Of a stretch of 64,000 nt of DNA, positions 10,942-22,207 are shown in pieces. Position numbers and translations under genes: made by a program. The notes under the pieces were generated by a model. It searched no databases, was not told the origin of the DNA, and saw only the letters and a list, made by a program, of their open reading frames with translations. The stretch is taken from NCBI GenBank assembly GCA_029718625.1, contig CM056380.1:13885786-13949785 (forward strand). The letters are read 5' to 3'. The DNA comes from Synaphobranchus kaupii. Lineage: Eukaryota > Chordata > Actinopteri > Anguilliformes > Synaphobranchidae. Position 1 is the stretch's first letter. Each line of letters begins with the position of its first letter.

Positions 10942-12516
10942 GATGGTTTTGTTTCCCATATCGTTCAGTTTGTTTGTTACTGCATAGGAAACGCAACCTT
11001 CGATGCTTAACGTTAATCTGGATCCTTTCAAAAACTGATTTAATTTTGCCGTATGTAGCCAATGCAATATGTCACCTTGAGCCTAGATGTTCATACAGTT
11101 GAATGCATCCGGCAAATAACTCAAAAATAGTACATAACAAAAAAACAATTGTGGCACGTTTTCAACTGCAACAGCTTAACAAGCTGCCTTGCGTTCAAAA
11201 CAGTTTTCCTCGCCCTTGTATGACTGAGAAAGAATAATGTAATTTATATCTATTTATGTGCATTTGCTATCTTTCACTGATGCAATTCATATTCGAGAAT
11301 CCGCTATTTTGTATCATTTACCGTACATATTTCATGCCTGAAATACAGCGTCTGATAAAACAGTCGGCTACATCCCATTTTCAGTGCAAAAACAAGCTCT
11401 GAGACAAGAACAATATGTTAAAAGGGCAATAACAGGTGATATAGCAACACGTCATTAGTAATTAGCATTGCTTAAGCTGATGCTTGACTGATCAAGGACG
11501 TTCCATTTGCTTAATTCACGTTGCCTCGATTCTTTCTCGCATCTCTTCCTCGTGTCCTCCCTTGGATGGAGCTCAGGAGCGAGAAAATTTTGCAGAATTA
11601 TGTATCTTAACAAGGGGGACGGTTTTCCCAATTTCTTTTAACAAAGGGGCGCGGCGCTCCCCCGCGGTGAGTGACAATTCGAGCCCTGCCCATACCTATA
11701 ATAACCACAATGAACACAGACACACAGCCCTTAAAAACATTAACTTCTGTATGTTCTGACCTCATGTAACCATACAAACTTCACACATCCACGCAATAAA
11801 ACTTGGGTTATTTTTGCATTTTTTCTCCTTTTTCTTGCCGATAGGTATCATAGGTGTCGTTTTGGTAAGGCGCTCGCCATACCTTGGAGACAAAAAAAAA
11901 AGTATTAATTCATAAAAAGTGATGATTTTGTTTTGACGTTCATTCAAGTAGCCTACATGATAAGTAATAGTTTGAAGAACTGACACAATCTCTCATCGTC
12001 ATATTACAACTTATTGCCTAGGCGGCGGGCGGCGAGACAAGCTATAATAGGCTAACATGTTTTAGTTCACCAAACTAGAACGTGAATAAGCGCCCTCGTC
12101 CCGTTTCACACTAGTCAACTAGTAAATTCAACGCAGTCTCATCAACAAGCATGGAGATATTTTTTACTGAGGAATATTTTCTGAGAAAAAAACAAGTCCT
12201 CTATAACAACCGACATCAACACAGTGATTTTTAATGGCGAAAAATGGTATCCATAATCCACACACCAGCAAGCAGAGATTTGTTTTTTGTAAGACCACAG
12301 TGTGACACACTCTTTATTCGAGCACAATGGCTGCCATGGAGTAAGTAGGAGAAAAAGACACCTCAATCCAGCAAAAATCCTCTTCAAAATTAGCCATCCA
12401 TTGTCTTTTTGAGAAGGAACACTCTTTATATTTTTAAACAACATTCAGTGCATATTTTTGGACTATTGATTTATCTGAAGTGACTTTTTTATGAACTGTG
12501 ACACAAACAAGGCAAC
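10942..12516. other. No gene recognised; distal part may be LINE 5' UTR
   Basis: Nothing identifiable was found in 10942-12150. The part from about 12150 to 12516 directly precedes the LINE ORF1 start and may be its 5' untranslated region, but no 5' border or target duplication was found. Confidence 0.35.
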
Positions 12517-13872
12517 ATGGCTGAGTTGTGTCCAGCCAAAGAAAAGGAGACATGGAGTGGGGTGGCTGGGCGCAACTTGACAAAGGAAACAATCCTTCCC
12601 ATCTTCATTATGGAGAGGGAAATCCTATCAAGAGATGAGTCCATCAAGAACCCAGTGAGAGAAGAAGAGATCTACCACTGCCTCATACAGGAGGTCCACC
12701 CTAATCATCTCAGGTCAGTGCAAAGAGTTGGAGCACTCTGGCGAATCTACCTGCGTGACAGAGAAGCAAGAGCTAAACTCCTTATGAGAGGAATCTCTGT
12801 TCGTGGAAAGCACATTCACTTTAAAGAAGACAATCCTTTCAGTCTCAAATCACAAATGGCCAATCAAAATGCAGTTCAGATTACCATCAAAGAGCTACCT
12901 GAATCTGCTGATGATAGTGTTGTGACTGAGTTTTTGGGTCAGAGAGGGTGCAAGATTGTGGGCAATGTTATGAAACGCATGATCCGATACAACAACCAGC
13001 TGACAAACTGTTCTAATGGAGACCGGATGGTCTACATAGAAGCCATGCCTCCCAAGCACATACCTCGGTCTGTGAAGATGGGCACACACTGGGTTAAGGT
13101 TTTCTACAATGGACAGATAAACTTACAACAGCATGGAAAGCCAACACATGACAGTGAACACAGCCCAAAATACAGTCCAGCCACCGAAGAGTCAATCAGA
13201 GTCATAGAGGAAACCTATAACAAGTATGTGGCAAAACAGCCTTCACCACCAACAAATGTGACAGAGCCAAGTGAGTCTGAGGAAGGAGAGCCTGAAATGG
13301 AGGAGGAGACTGCCTCCCAAACCATGGAGGGGAAAGCAGATGAGTCCAGAGGGGCAGAAACAAAAAGCCCCACTGTAGCTCCAAACACGACCAGAAAGAA
13401 GAGAAAACAGAAGAAAAAGATACAGGAAGGATCCAAAAGAAAGGCGGAAAGACAGGACAGACTTAAACAGGATACGATGACAAACCATCAACGATCTCAC
13501 TCTGTTGGAAGTACAAAAGAAGTGGATACATCATCTATCCGATCCTATTTCCAACCAGTAAAGGCCTTACAGGCAAAGAGGTCTAGGGAAAATAGATCAC
13601 TGAGCTCAGAATCTGGAACAAGCTCACCAGCAAAAAAGAGGGTGGATACAGATCATCAGGATGATACTCAACATTCATCCAACCCACAACTAAGCCTCCA
13701 AGTCTCCACCAAACCAGCTGCCGTGCAAGGGATGGCCGGCAGCTCACCAGGTGAAGAGGGTATGACAGGAAAAGGCACTCAGCATGAGAAGTCTCAGAAA
13801 ACATCAGAGAAACAGTGCCCACCCAGTCAACTCTGGGGGCCCCTGCCCCTGAAGAGGGCAGACTGCTATTGA
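12517..13872 (+). CDS. LINE ORF1 (gag-like RNA-binding protein), intact 451 codons
   Basis: The frame is open from ATG 12517 (context caacATGG) to TGA 13872. Residues about 60-110 hold VQRVGALWRIYLRDREARAK and residues about 120-205 hold ITIKELPESADDSVVTEFLG followed later by NGDRMVYIEAMPP and VKVFYNGQ. This order matches the gag-like nucleic-acid-binding domain of LINE ORF1 proteins (the group that also gave rise to ZCCHC3). The usual CCHC knuckle after the GQ motif is absent; the sequence continues into a Glu/Lys-rich, low-complexity tail with a basic patch (TRKKRKQKKKIQEGSKRKAE). ORF1 would coat the element's RNA. The start of ORF2 follows about 50 bp later. It is odd that ORF1 is intact while ORF2 is destroyed. 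Confidence 0.7.
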   Translation: MAELCPAKEKETWSGVAGRNLTKETILPIFIMEREILSRDESIKNPVREEEIYHCLIQEVHPNHLRSVQRVGALWRIYLRDREARAKLLMRGISVRGKHIHFKEDNPFSLKSQMANQNAVQITIKELPESADDSVVTEFLGQRGCKIVGNVMKRMIRYNNQLTNCSNGDRMVYIEAMPPKHIPRSVKMGTHWVKVFYNGQINLQQHGKPTHDSEHSPKYSPATEESIRVIEETYNKYVAKQPSPPTNVTEPSESEEGEPEMEEETASQTMEGKADESRGAETKSPTVAPNTTRKKRKQKKKIQEGSKRKAERQDRLKQDTMTNHQRSHSVGSTKEVDTSSIRSYFQPVKALQAKRSRENRSLSSESGTSSPAKKRVDTDHQDDTQHSSNPQLSLQVSTKPAAVQGMAGSSPGEEGMTGKGTQHEKSQKTSEKQCPPSQLWGPLPLKRADCY

Positions 13873-13922
13873 AAGTACATTCAGATTAACAACTCACATT
13901 AACATTCACAGTATGATGTCAT

Positions 13923-14160
13923 TTGGTTGTGATGATGGCTAAATTACCAACTAAAGGCCTTATAATGGCTCATCTGAATATTTGTAGCCTCAGATATAAA
14001 ACTCATGAGGTGGAGCGCTTAGCTCATCTACACAATATTCATATTTTCACAATATCTGAAAGCAAACTAGATCCCTCATTTGGTAATGCTGAGGTCTCGA
14101 TTCAGGGTTATAATATATTCAGGAAAGACAGAAACATATTTGGTGGTGGTGTGGTAATCT
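13923..14160 (+). pseudogene. Start of LINE ORF2 endonuclease, truncated by insertion
   Basis: The frame encodes KGLIMAHLNICSLRYKTHEV and then ISESKLDP, VSIQGYNIFRKDRN and GGGVVIY, the N-terminal motifs of an APE-type endonuclease of the L2/Rex/CR1 LINE group (it nicks the target DNA). It stops abruptly at 14160, where a Tc1-like element begins with a TA. The remaining endonuclease and most of the reverse transcriptase are missing; ORF2 sequence resumes only at 15543. Confidence 0.85.
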
Positions 14161-14161
14161 A

Positions 14162-14913
14162 CAGTGCATCCGGAAAGTATTCACAGCGCTTCACTTTTTC
14201 CACATTTTGTTCTGTTACAGCCTTATTCCAAAATTGATTAAATTCATTTTTTCCCTCAAAATTCTACACACAACACCCCATAATGACAATGTGAAAAAAG
14301 GGTTGTTTCTCCTGACTTTTTTCCCCATAGAGTTCTATAGGAAAATGAGTCCGGAGAAATAACCCTTGCAGTGATCCATCCACATCTACTCCATATCTGG
14401 CAACAGAGTGATGGTTTGGGGCTCGTTTGATAGCTCAGACCCTTGATAACTTACAGTCATTTAGCCAGCCATGTGTTCCATACTGTACCAGTGTAATTTA
14501 CAGCTGAATCTAGTCTCACCCCCCAATTTCCATAGAGATCCATTCAAATGCAGAGAGGTTATAGTATCGCTTGTAACAGTACCTGAAAATAAGATATCGA
14601 GTTTTTTTTATGTTGATGGTCACAGACTTCAGGAAGTAACAGCATGTAAAGGATATGCGACCAAATATGAAATATGATACTTAAAAAATACGTTAAAGCA
14701 AAGGGTATGAATACTTATGTAAATGAGAAATTTTAGTTTTTTATTTTTAATAAATTTGCAAAAATCTCAAAAAAACTTTTTTCACATTGTCATTATGGGG
14801 TGTTGTGTGTAGAATTTTGAGGGAAAAAAGGAATTTAATCAATTTTGGAATATGTCTAACGTAATAAAACGTGGAGAAGGTGAAAGGGGTGGGGAGACTT
14901 TCCGGCTTGACTG
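14162..14913. mobile_element. Chimeric Tc1-like MITE with about 140-bp inverted ends
   Basis: Long inverted repeats start with 'cagtgcatccggaaagtatt' and end with the related complement of 'ctttccggcttgactg'; TA flanks both ends (14160-14161, 14914-14915). The inverted sequence continues through 'acaacaccccataatgacaa'. The interior, about 14303-14700, is not of the same family: it is an inverted copy of the inner part of the neighbouring MITE at 14926-15540, without that MITE's ends. Confidence 0.82.
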
Positions 14914-14925
14914 TATATATATATA

Positions 14926-15540
14926 CAGTGCCCTCCACTATTATTGGCACCCCTGGTGAAGATGAGTAAAAAGGGTTATAAATAATTAGCCGTTTGATGA
15001 ATTAGCTTAATCTCACACTGAAAAAATTTGAAAAATCCAGGCTTTAATTGAAGTAAATTTATTATGAGAAAAAAAATCCCTCATCAAGAAATAATCATTT
15101 TTAACAAAACCACGTGTGCCACAATCATTGGCACCCCTGCATTTATATATGGAAGTAATAATTTTTAATATTTGGTCGCATAGCCTTTGCATGCCATGAA
15201 GTCCTGATGTCTCTGACCCAACAACATCAAAAGACTCTTGATATCTTATTTTCTGGTACTCTTACAAGCGATTCTATAATGTCTCTGCATTTGAATGGAT
15301 CTCAATGGGAATTGGGGGGTGGGACTGGATTTACCTGTAAATTATGCTGGAACAGTAACATGGTTGGTAAAATGGCTGTAAGTCTCAAACCATCACTCTG
15401 CTGCCAGATATGCAGTAGATATGGATGGATCACTTTAAGGGTTGTTTCTCTTGGTCAATTATTGGATTGTTCTCATTTTTTCAGTGTGAGATTAAGCTAA
15501 GCATCTTTACAAGGGGTGCCAATAATAGTGGAGGGCACTG
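14926..15540. mobile_element. Tc1/mariner-type MITE, 615 bp
   Basis: Ends are 'cagtgccctccactatta'...'taatagtggagggcactg', matching for about 30 bp, with TA on both sides (14924-14925, 15541-15542). There is no transposase. A second copy of the family lies at 38921-40525 and an end-less inner portion at 14303-14700. The TA-rich 'tatatatata' at 14914-14925 separates it from the preceding element. Confidence 0.92.
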
Positions 15541-15542
15541 TA

Positions 15543-16682
15543 TATGATGAAAGCCCAATCGGTTCCTTAGAAAACTGTCTGAATGATATTCATCTCTGGA
15601 TGTCTCAGAATTTTCTTCAGTTGAATCAGGATAAGACTGAAATACTTATCATAGCATCTAAGGCCCAGAAAGAAGGATTATTTAAGAACCAAAAAATAAA
15701 CCTCAAGTTAAGAATCTAGGTGTAATCTTGGATGCTGACTTAAGCTTTCTGTCACACATCAGAAATGTAACAAGGGTACTTTTTCCAGTTGTGAAACATT
15801 ACTAAAGTAAGGCCTTGCCTCTCGCAAGCTGGTGCTGAACGGTTAATACCTGCCTTTGTTACAAGTAGATTAGACTACTGTAATGCGCTTTTCTCTGGTC
15901 TTCCAAAAAAATATACAGAGCAGCTACAATTTGTGCAAAACTCAGCTGCAAGAATCTTGACACGAAGCAAGAAGAGAGCTCAGATCACACCTGTACTTGC
16001 ATCTCTGCATTGGCTGCCCATGAAATTTAGAATTGATTTTAAAATGATTTTACTTGTTTTTAAAGCTCTGACTGGTAAAGCACCACTTTACATATATGAC
16101 CTGCTGAATAGATATCAGCCCATATGTGCCCTCAGATCTTCTGGTGATGACTTGTTATGCATTCCAAAAGTAAATTACAAAAGAAGTGGAGAAGCTTCTT
16201 TTTATTTCTATGCCCCCACACTATGGAATAGCTCGCCCAGACAGATCAGAGAAATGCAGCACTTGTTAAAAGCCTTCTGATAACGTACTTCTTTACAATG
16301 GCTTTTACTTGATTGTATCCTATTTTAGGTTTTACTTGTTTTATAAATATACATATATATTTCATTGTGTTTTATTGCATTTTGTTTTATCCCATTTTAT
16401 TATTATTATTGTGTGTTTTTATGAATTGAATATTGTTTTTTTTACTAGTTTTATTCCCTGTTGTATTTTATTTCATTGTGTTTTATCACATTTAGGTTTA
16501 TCCTATTTTATTATTTTACTCTATCCTAGTTTATTCGTTTTTATTGTGTTTATTTAATGTTATATTGTTTAATCCAATATTTTCCTGTTTTAACTGTTTA
16601 TTATTATTATTTCCCTAGTGTGAAGCACTTTGGGCTTTTTGCATGAAAGGTGCTATATAAATAAAGTTTATTATTATTATTA
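15543..16682 (+). pseudogene. C-terminal reverse transcriptase and 3' end of an L2-type LINE
   Basis: Frames carry LNDIHLWMSQNFLQLNQDKT, then LGVILDADLSF, then SRLDYCNALFSGLP and LHWLPMKFRIDFKMILLVFK, the thumb/connection region of L2-clade reverse transcriptases, ending near 16280 with WNSSPRQIREMQHLLKAF. At least two frameshifts (about 15715 and 15800) break it. The T-rich 3' UTR ends in 'gtgctatataaataaagttt' and an (ATT)n tail, the standard 3' end of fish L2 elements. Together with 12517-14160 it is most likely one LINE whose middle, including the catalytic YADD motif, was lost. Confidence 0.85.
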
Positions 16683-16685
16683 CAG

Positions 16686-17150
16686 TGGTGGTGAGAGATC
16701 AGGAGGACCTGCACGCTCTGGCTGGCTGTAATCACTCCTATGAGCAGGCCTCTTCAGCCAGGGTAAACTGGGATAAAGGTGAGGCTCTGCTCTGTGTAGT
16801 ACTGTAAAATTGTTTTGGTGAGGGCAGCACTAGCTCAGGGCAGCAGTGCTGTATCTGCCCTTGCAGGAAGGGGGGCAGGGTGTTATTGACCTGGAGAGCC
16901 GTGTGATGGCTTTTGGCTTGCAGGCTGCACAGAGGCTGTGTTACCATGCTGATGTGAGCTGGAGGGAGATCGCCTGTGTCCTGCTGAGGATGGCAGGGGG
17001 TTTGGGACTGGATCAACATCTCTTCTTAAAGAACATGCAGGGGACAAGCACTGTGGGCCTTCCTGTGTTCGACACCTCTATGTTGAGGGTGTGGTTGGAT
17101 GTTTTTATTGTGCGGTGTTTGGCAGGGCTTGGACTTTTTTTATAAGGCTC
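16686..17150 (+). pseudogene. Fragment of a Tx1-type LINE reverse transcriptase
   Basis: It starts with a reading LHALAGCNHSYEQASSARVN (end of the RT palm) and continues after a short gap with LPLQEGGQGVIDLESRVMAF and GLQAAQRLCYH, HLFLKNM. These are typical of the Tx1/L1 superclade in fish. The piece is joined directly to the (ATT)n tail of the preceding L2. Both ends are truncated. Confidence 0.65.
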
Positions 17151-17434
17151 CAATACCAAAGCGGTCAGGAGATCTCCAGTGGGGGCTTATTCATGGAGTC
17201 AAATAAAAATGACCACTACAGAAGGGAAAATTGATTGACTATTAAAGCAGAGGGACTTTTTGGAATTGTTACGTTACAAACACTCACCCCTAAGGGATTT
17301 AATGATGAATTGCTGTTGGATGTAATGTTATAAAAATGCTAATGTTGGTTTTCATATCGGCTTACTAACGTACTTATTAATTGGCCAGTCCTAATGGCCC
17401 CTTTTGGCTGAAACCGTTTGTCTTGTTGCTGTTT
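17151..17434. other. No feature recognised
   Basis: Short unassigned sequence between the Tx1 fragment and the NLR intron block. Confidence 0.4.
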
Positions 17435-17945
17435 ATATATAAAACATGTAACATTTGAAATGCAACAATGACAGTGTTCAGTGATGAAGAGTGAAATTGA
17501 GGATTTTAAGGTTGACGATGCTCTGAGGAAGATGTCTGTGCTACACTCTCCAACTGCAGCACTTTGGACCTGAGAATTAGACGTCCTGCTGGACTGAACT
17601 CAGATTTGATTCTGACCCAAATGGGCACTTTTAATATACTGTAAGTTCTTTGAATTGGGGCAAAGGGCCCATCTACCTTTTGTATTCTCTGGGTTTAACC
17701 CTCCCATCCCATCCCAGAAGTGCAGTTGCCATCTTTCAGAGTGGACAGTGAGTTGGTTGTAATGTTGGACGTTTGACACAGCTCTGATCTTTTCTAGAAC
17801 ACATCTTTCAGAGTGGACAGTGAGTTAGCCTCTGATTCTTTACTTTTGGTAACAAACTTGTGTGACAAACTTCCCACAGCACTGCAAGTGAACACACATA
17901 TTAAGGTGGATTCACTTTAATAACAGGAAGTAATACACATGCAAG
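17435..17945. repeat. Isolated diverged copy of the NLR intron block
   Basis: From 'aaaacatgtaacatttgaaa' to 'aacaggaagtaatacacatg' the sequence parallels the block that follows each LRR exon in units A-D (e.g. 42845-43380), including 'gtgttcagtgatgaagagtg' and 'tttcagagtggacagtgagt'. It is more diverged and has no LRR exon next to it. It marks an older copy of the same segmental duplication. Confidence 0.85.
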
Positions 17946-18080
17946 TACTGTTACACCCCGCAGATTCCCGTGTGTTATAGATCGTGCCTCTGGGTGGAGC
18001 TTGAAGGCACTAATGGGAGATTGGAACCAGCTGTTAAAGACTGCTAAAGAGGATATACAGTATGGCTCATCTCTGTATTA

Positions 18081-18658
18081 GGCCGCGATCACACCGGATC
18101 CGCCTTAACAGCTGGGGGCGCCTTGCGTTTATCCGCTCCAGGCGCATCGCTGTTTTTTGAAAAATGCTCGGTGCGCACAGGGTTGAAATATCTCAACTTG
18201 AAGCGCTCTGAGGAAAAATGCGCGCCACGTCACTGTCATTCTTTTCTCCTCTGTCCAATCGCACGAAAGTAGAGGCGGGCCTTGATTCTGCCGGTCGGTT
18301 CCGTGTAAACAAAGACGATTGAAAGAGAAATCGGTAACGTTCGTTGGCGTTTCAGCCCACCCAGTTATATGATTTCACTAATGGTGAATACCATGATAAA
18401 AATAAGCGATCCAAGGCACTCCGCTTGTACACAACTTTTTAAAGACAAATAACGAAGCAAACTTTCAGGTAAATTTAGTTTGCTAACACCGTTAACAACG
18501 TAAGCTAAGTGATTGACAGGAGCGGAGTTCGGTTGCATAGCAACAGCAAAAAAAAGACGCCTCCAACTGCTTTTTCAGAGTAGGCTTTCGTAAAATCAAG
18601 ACAGGCAGTGCTCCTCGCTTTTTGAAGCCTACAAAGCGCGTCCGGTGTGATCGCGGCC
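18081..18658. mobile_element. PIF/Harbinger-type MITE with TTA target duplication
   Basis: Ends are GGCCGCGATCACACCGGA / TCCGGTGTGATCGCGGCC, an 18-bp perfect inverted repeat, flanked by TTA on both sides (18078-18080 and 18659-18661). A three-base TTA duplication with GG-starting ends is the PIF/Harbinger signature. The interior is GC-rich and non-coding. Confidence 0.85.
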
Positions 18659-18661
18659 TTA

Positions 18662-19109
18662 AAGCTCACTCTTGTGTTGGGCTACTTTTAGTCTACTCTG
18701 GTCCCTGGTCTGCTCTTGTCGGTTTGTAAGCTGGTCTAGGTTCTACTTCTCTTTATCATTGTGGTGTTACTGGGTTTTGTTGTATTTGATGTTTTCAGGA
18801 GTCCAGGCAGAGCTTGTTTTCTTTTCACTTTAATAAATATATTTTAAAAAAAAAGAAGTAACAGTAGAGTAGAAATCTGTGGAGGACTCACTTGTCTTTG
18901 CTGGATAAAAGTCTTTTTTTGTTTTGGTATAGCCACATTTGAGTCGCAATTAATACCAAGTCAGGTGTGCGCTCTTCCAAGATGGCAGCACGTCAGTTCT
19001 GTTCGTCAGTATCCATGTCCTGAGTTCCGAGTTTCTCTGTCCTGAGTTGTATTGTAAGTTACTGTGTTTTATTGTTTTATCAAGTCTTCTCTAGTAGGCT
19101 ATATATTTT
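18662..19109. other. No gene recognised; probable LINE-A 5' region
   Basis: No protein similarity. The T-rich/A-run sequence around 18835-18855 could be a retroelement end. The part after 18960 may be upstream sequence of the LINE-A endonuclease. Confidence 0.3.
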
Positions 19110-19245
19110 TCGAACCGATCGACTCAAGAAAGGGAGCGGAATTGCCATTTACTCCAAATCAATTTACCGTACAAACATTGTGCTACTGAAATCTGTCAGC
19201 AAGTAGTTAGAATTTCTAGCTAACAAGTCTAGCTCTAAAAAGTGT
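19110..19245 (+). pseudogene. LINE-A fragment 1: endonuclease N-terminal part
   Basis: The frame reads RTDRLKKGSGIAIYSKSIYR and, after a stop, EFLANKSSSKKC. This is the 'GGGVAIYVK' region of an APE-type endonuclease of a Rex/CR1-group LINE. The frame is cut at 19245 by a DNA transposon and continues at 23546 with GHTITIIGCYRPPSA. Confidence 0.75.
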
Positions 19246-20262
19246 CTAAAGCTGGGGCCACATTACACGACTTTTCCAATCGTAAGCGACAATGAAAAAC
19301 ATGAGTAGCACACATTTAACAACTGTCATATGCAGATTTTCAGTCTCTTGTGTCGCACACACATAATGACGACTGTTTTTGAGGAGCACAAATCTAAACG
19401 ACAGAGAATTGACGCAGAAGGATGCAGTTCTCTCGCATGAACGTGATTTCTCATGGTAGACCTGGTAGAATGTCTTTTTTCCGATATTTTGAAACCAAAA
19501 CAACCATTGGAGCCCATACAGCTTGCAACTAATTTGTCAGTGTTGTTGTGGTAACTTGCAGACAACCTTTCAGAGGAAGGGAAGAGGGTTAGAGAAGAAA
19601 CAATGAGGGAGCACCTTGGAGTACTAGGAAGGAAGGAGGATAATGATGACATAATTAATGCTCCATTTACTTTGCCGGAGATGAAGAGAGCAATAGATAA
19701 GTCTGGTAATACTTCTCCAGGGAAAGACCACATTTGTTATATCATGTTGAAACATCTTGGAGATATTGGGTTAGGCAAGATTCTGAATCTGTATAAGAGT
19801 GTGGGAGGAGGGGAAGTTGCCAGCAAGGTGGAAGGAGGCAGTAGTGATTCCAATTATAAAGCCAGGTAAAGATCCAACGAAGCCAACAAGTTACCGTCCT
19901 ATTGCTCTTACCTCACATGTGTGTAAAATAATGGAACGGATGATAACAGAAAGATTAACTTACTATCTTGAGAGTAAGGAAATAATAGCAAGATATCAAA
20001 GTGGTTTTAGGAGAGGGCGAGGCACCATGGATCTTATATTATGTTTAGAGGCTGATGTGAGGAAAGCATTAGCAAATAAGGAATCTGTTGTGGCAGTGTT
20101 TTTTGACAGAGAAAGCATATGATATGATGTAGAAAGAGGGTCTTTTGATCAAGTTACACGTGGATGGGGTAGGAGGGAGGGTTTTTAATTGGATAAAGGA
20201 CTTTCTCTTTGGGAGAGCTATTCAAGTGAGAATAGGATCAGAGATGTCTAACACATATGTAG

Positions 20263-21441
20263 TAGTGTTGCACGGTACACCGAAACTTCGGTACTTTTTC
20301 GATACTTAAAAAAAAAAACGGTTCGGTATTAGAATTTTCCGACGTTCGGTACTTTAAAAAAAAAAAATATATATTATTCTTTTTTTTCTTTTTCTTTTAT
20401 GTAGCTGCAATATTTCCCTTACCACAGAATGCTGGAATGGTCAAAATAGCATATGGAAAAACCATTGCCAAAACAGCTTCGGTTTCCCGTTAGGCCTAAT
20501 TAAAATGTTCATTGGCAGCGCTGATATTATGAGGGTGTAATTATAGTTTCCGCCTCTACGCAAAATGGCGCACTTTCGTCCGTTTCGCTATCTGACCAGA
20601 ACTCTTACATTTTAGTGTAGAGTAAAAGCTAATACTGCAGAGGCAGGAGTTTGATTCTGCCTGTTTTTAAGGACTGATTATGGATCAGCACTATGGAGGA
20701 GTCTTAAAAGCAGCTCTACAGTGCTGCAAAGATAGCTGACCCAGAAACAGTCCTTAAAAACCGGTAGAAACAAACTCCTTGTCCTGGGTTTAAGTTGTAT
20801 AGTTCTGAATATCATTTGTGAAGCTAAGGGGGGTTTATTGTATATAAGTTCTGTTTTAAGTTTATTAATATTATAAATAACTAATATTTATTTACCATAC
20901 GCCTTTGTGAGCAAATGTTATTTTAGCTCAGAATGGAGAAATGCACCACTTTGTTACCAACACCCTCCCCATGTGTGCGACGACTCTCCGTACCCCCGAC
21001 CTGCGCGATGATACTACCTCGGCCCCGCACTCGCGTTTGATGACACCGTGTACGCGCAACAACACTGGTAGTTTCGAGGGGCCTACCACCCGGCCTGAAA
21101 AAAAATCTAGGGGAAACACTGTACTGTATGTGACTATTCTGAAATAAATGTATTCTGTAGCAAATTTCTGAATGATACAGCTTCTTCTTCAGTTCGAACT
21201 TAAAACCATGGATGTGCAGGGAATATTTTTTTAGATATTGACATTTAAATAAAACTAGTAGAAACGAGGAGGAAATTGCCTCTGAAGGGCCAAAGTAAAT
21301 AGGGTTAAGGTAATTTCAGTAGAGGTACCGAGTATCGAATCAGTATCGTTTCAGTTTCAAGTACCGTTTCAGTATCGAGTATCGTGATACTAAACCTGGT
21401 ATCGGTATCGAAGTCAAAATTTTGGTATCGTGACAACACTA
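20263..21441. mobile_element. hAT element with perfect 8-bp duplication, inside the I/Nimb LINE
   Basis: Ends are TAGTGTTGCACGGTAC... and the complement of ...'cgtgacaacacta'. The octamer ATATGTAG flanks it exactly (20255-20262 and 21442-21449). Removing the element and one octamer rejoins the host frame as TYVVDNGTPQGS, which confirms the borders. Subterminal 'cggtac/ggtatcg' motifs cluster at both ends. There is no transposase of its own. Confidence 0.92.
20395..21121 (-). mobile_element. Nested DNA element ending in 'ggggaaacactg'
   Basis: It ends at 21121 in CTAGGGGAAACACTG. It shares, in opposite orientation, about 200 bp with the element at 25822-26172 ('ttccgcctctacgcaaaatg', 'gggaaaccgaagc' and so on). 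The left inverted end was not found, so it is truncated or masked by the A/T runs at 20340-20390. It sits inside the 20263-21441 hAT element, the deepest level of the nest. Confidence 0.7.
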
Positions 21442-22207
21442 ATATGTAGTTGATAATGGAACGCCTCAAGGAAGTGTGATTAGCCCTTTGTTATTTACTA
21501 TTATGATTAATGATGTATTTCACGAATAGGATCAGATATGGGGAAATCCCTGTATGCAGATGATGGAGCTCTATGGAAGAGAGGGAGGAATGTGCAACAT
21601 ATTGTAAGGAAGGTGCAGGAGGGAATTAACAAGGTAAAGCAATGGGGGTATAAATGGGGTTTTAAATTTTCTATTGGGAAGACGAATACAGTATTCTTCA
21701 CCAGGAAAAGGATTGAGGAAAATGTGAAATTGAATCTGCATGACAGAAATCTTGAGAGAGTGAGGGTATTTCGGTTTTTGGGGGTTCATTTTGACTCCAG
21801 AATAACATGGTCAGAACATATCAATAAGGTAATAGAGAAGTGTAGGAAAATAATAAATGTTATGAGATGTCTAACAGGGTTGAAGTGGGGAGCTGATAGA
21901 ACCTCCTTAAAGACGATGTATGTCGGGCTGATTCGTTCGGTATTTGCTTATGGATGTATTGCGTAAGGTTCAGCAGCCAAAACATTATTGCAAAGCTAGA
22001 TGTAGTACAGGCACAAGCTCTCAGGGTATGCTGTGGGGCTGTCAAGACTTCTCCCATATGTGCACTGCAGGTCGAGACAGGGGAAATGCCATTAGAATTG
22101 AGAAGGAAACAACTCATTAGAGGGGGCATGACAATTCCCATCCTACGAAGGGAGTTCTGCAACCTTGCTGGGAACATGAAAAGGTTAAGAATACTAGTTT
22201 TGGGTGG

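Noticed and set aside
10609..11067. 152-codon minus-strand frame
   Set aside because: Runs across the SINE and its flanks; shadow of tRNA-derived sequence.
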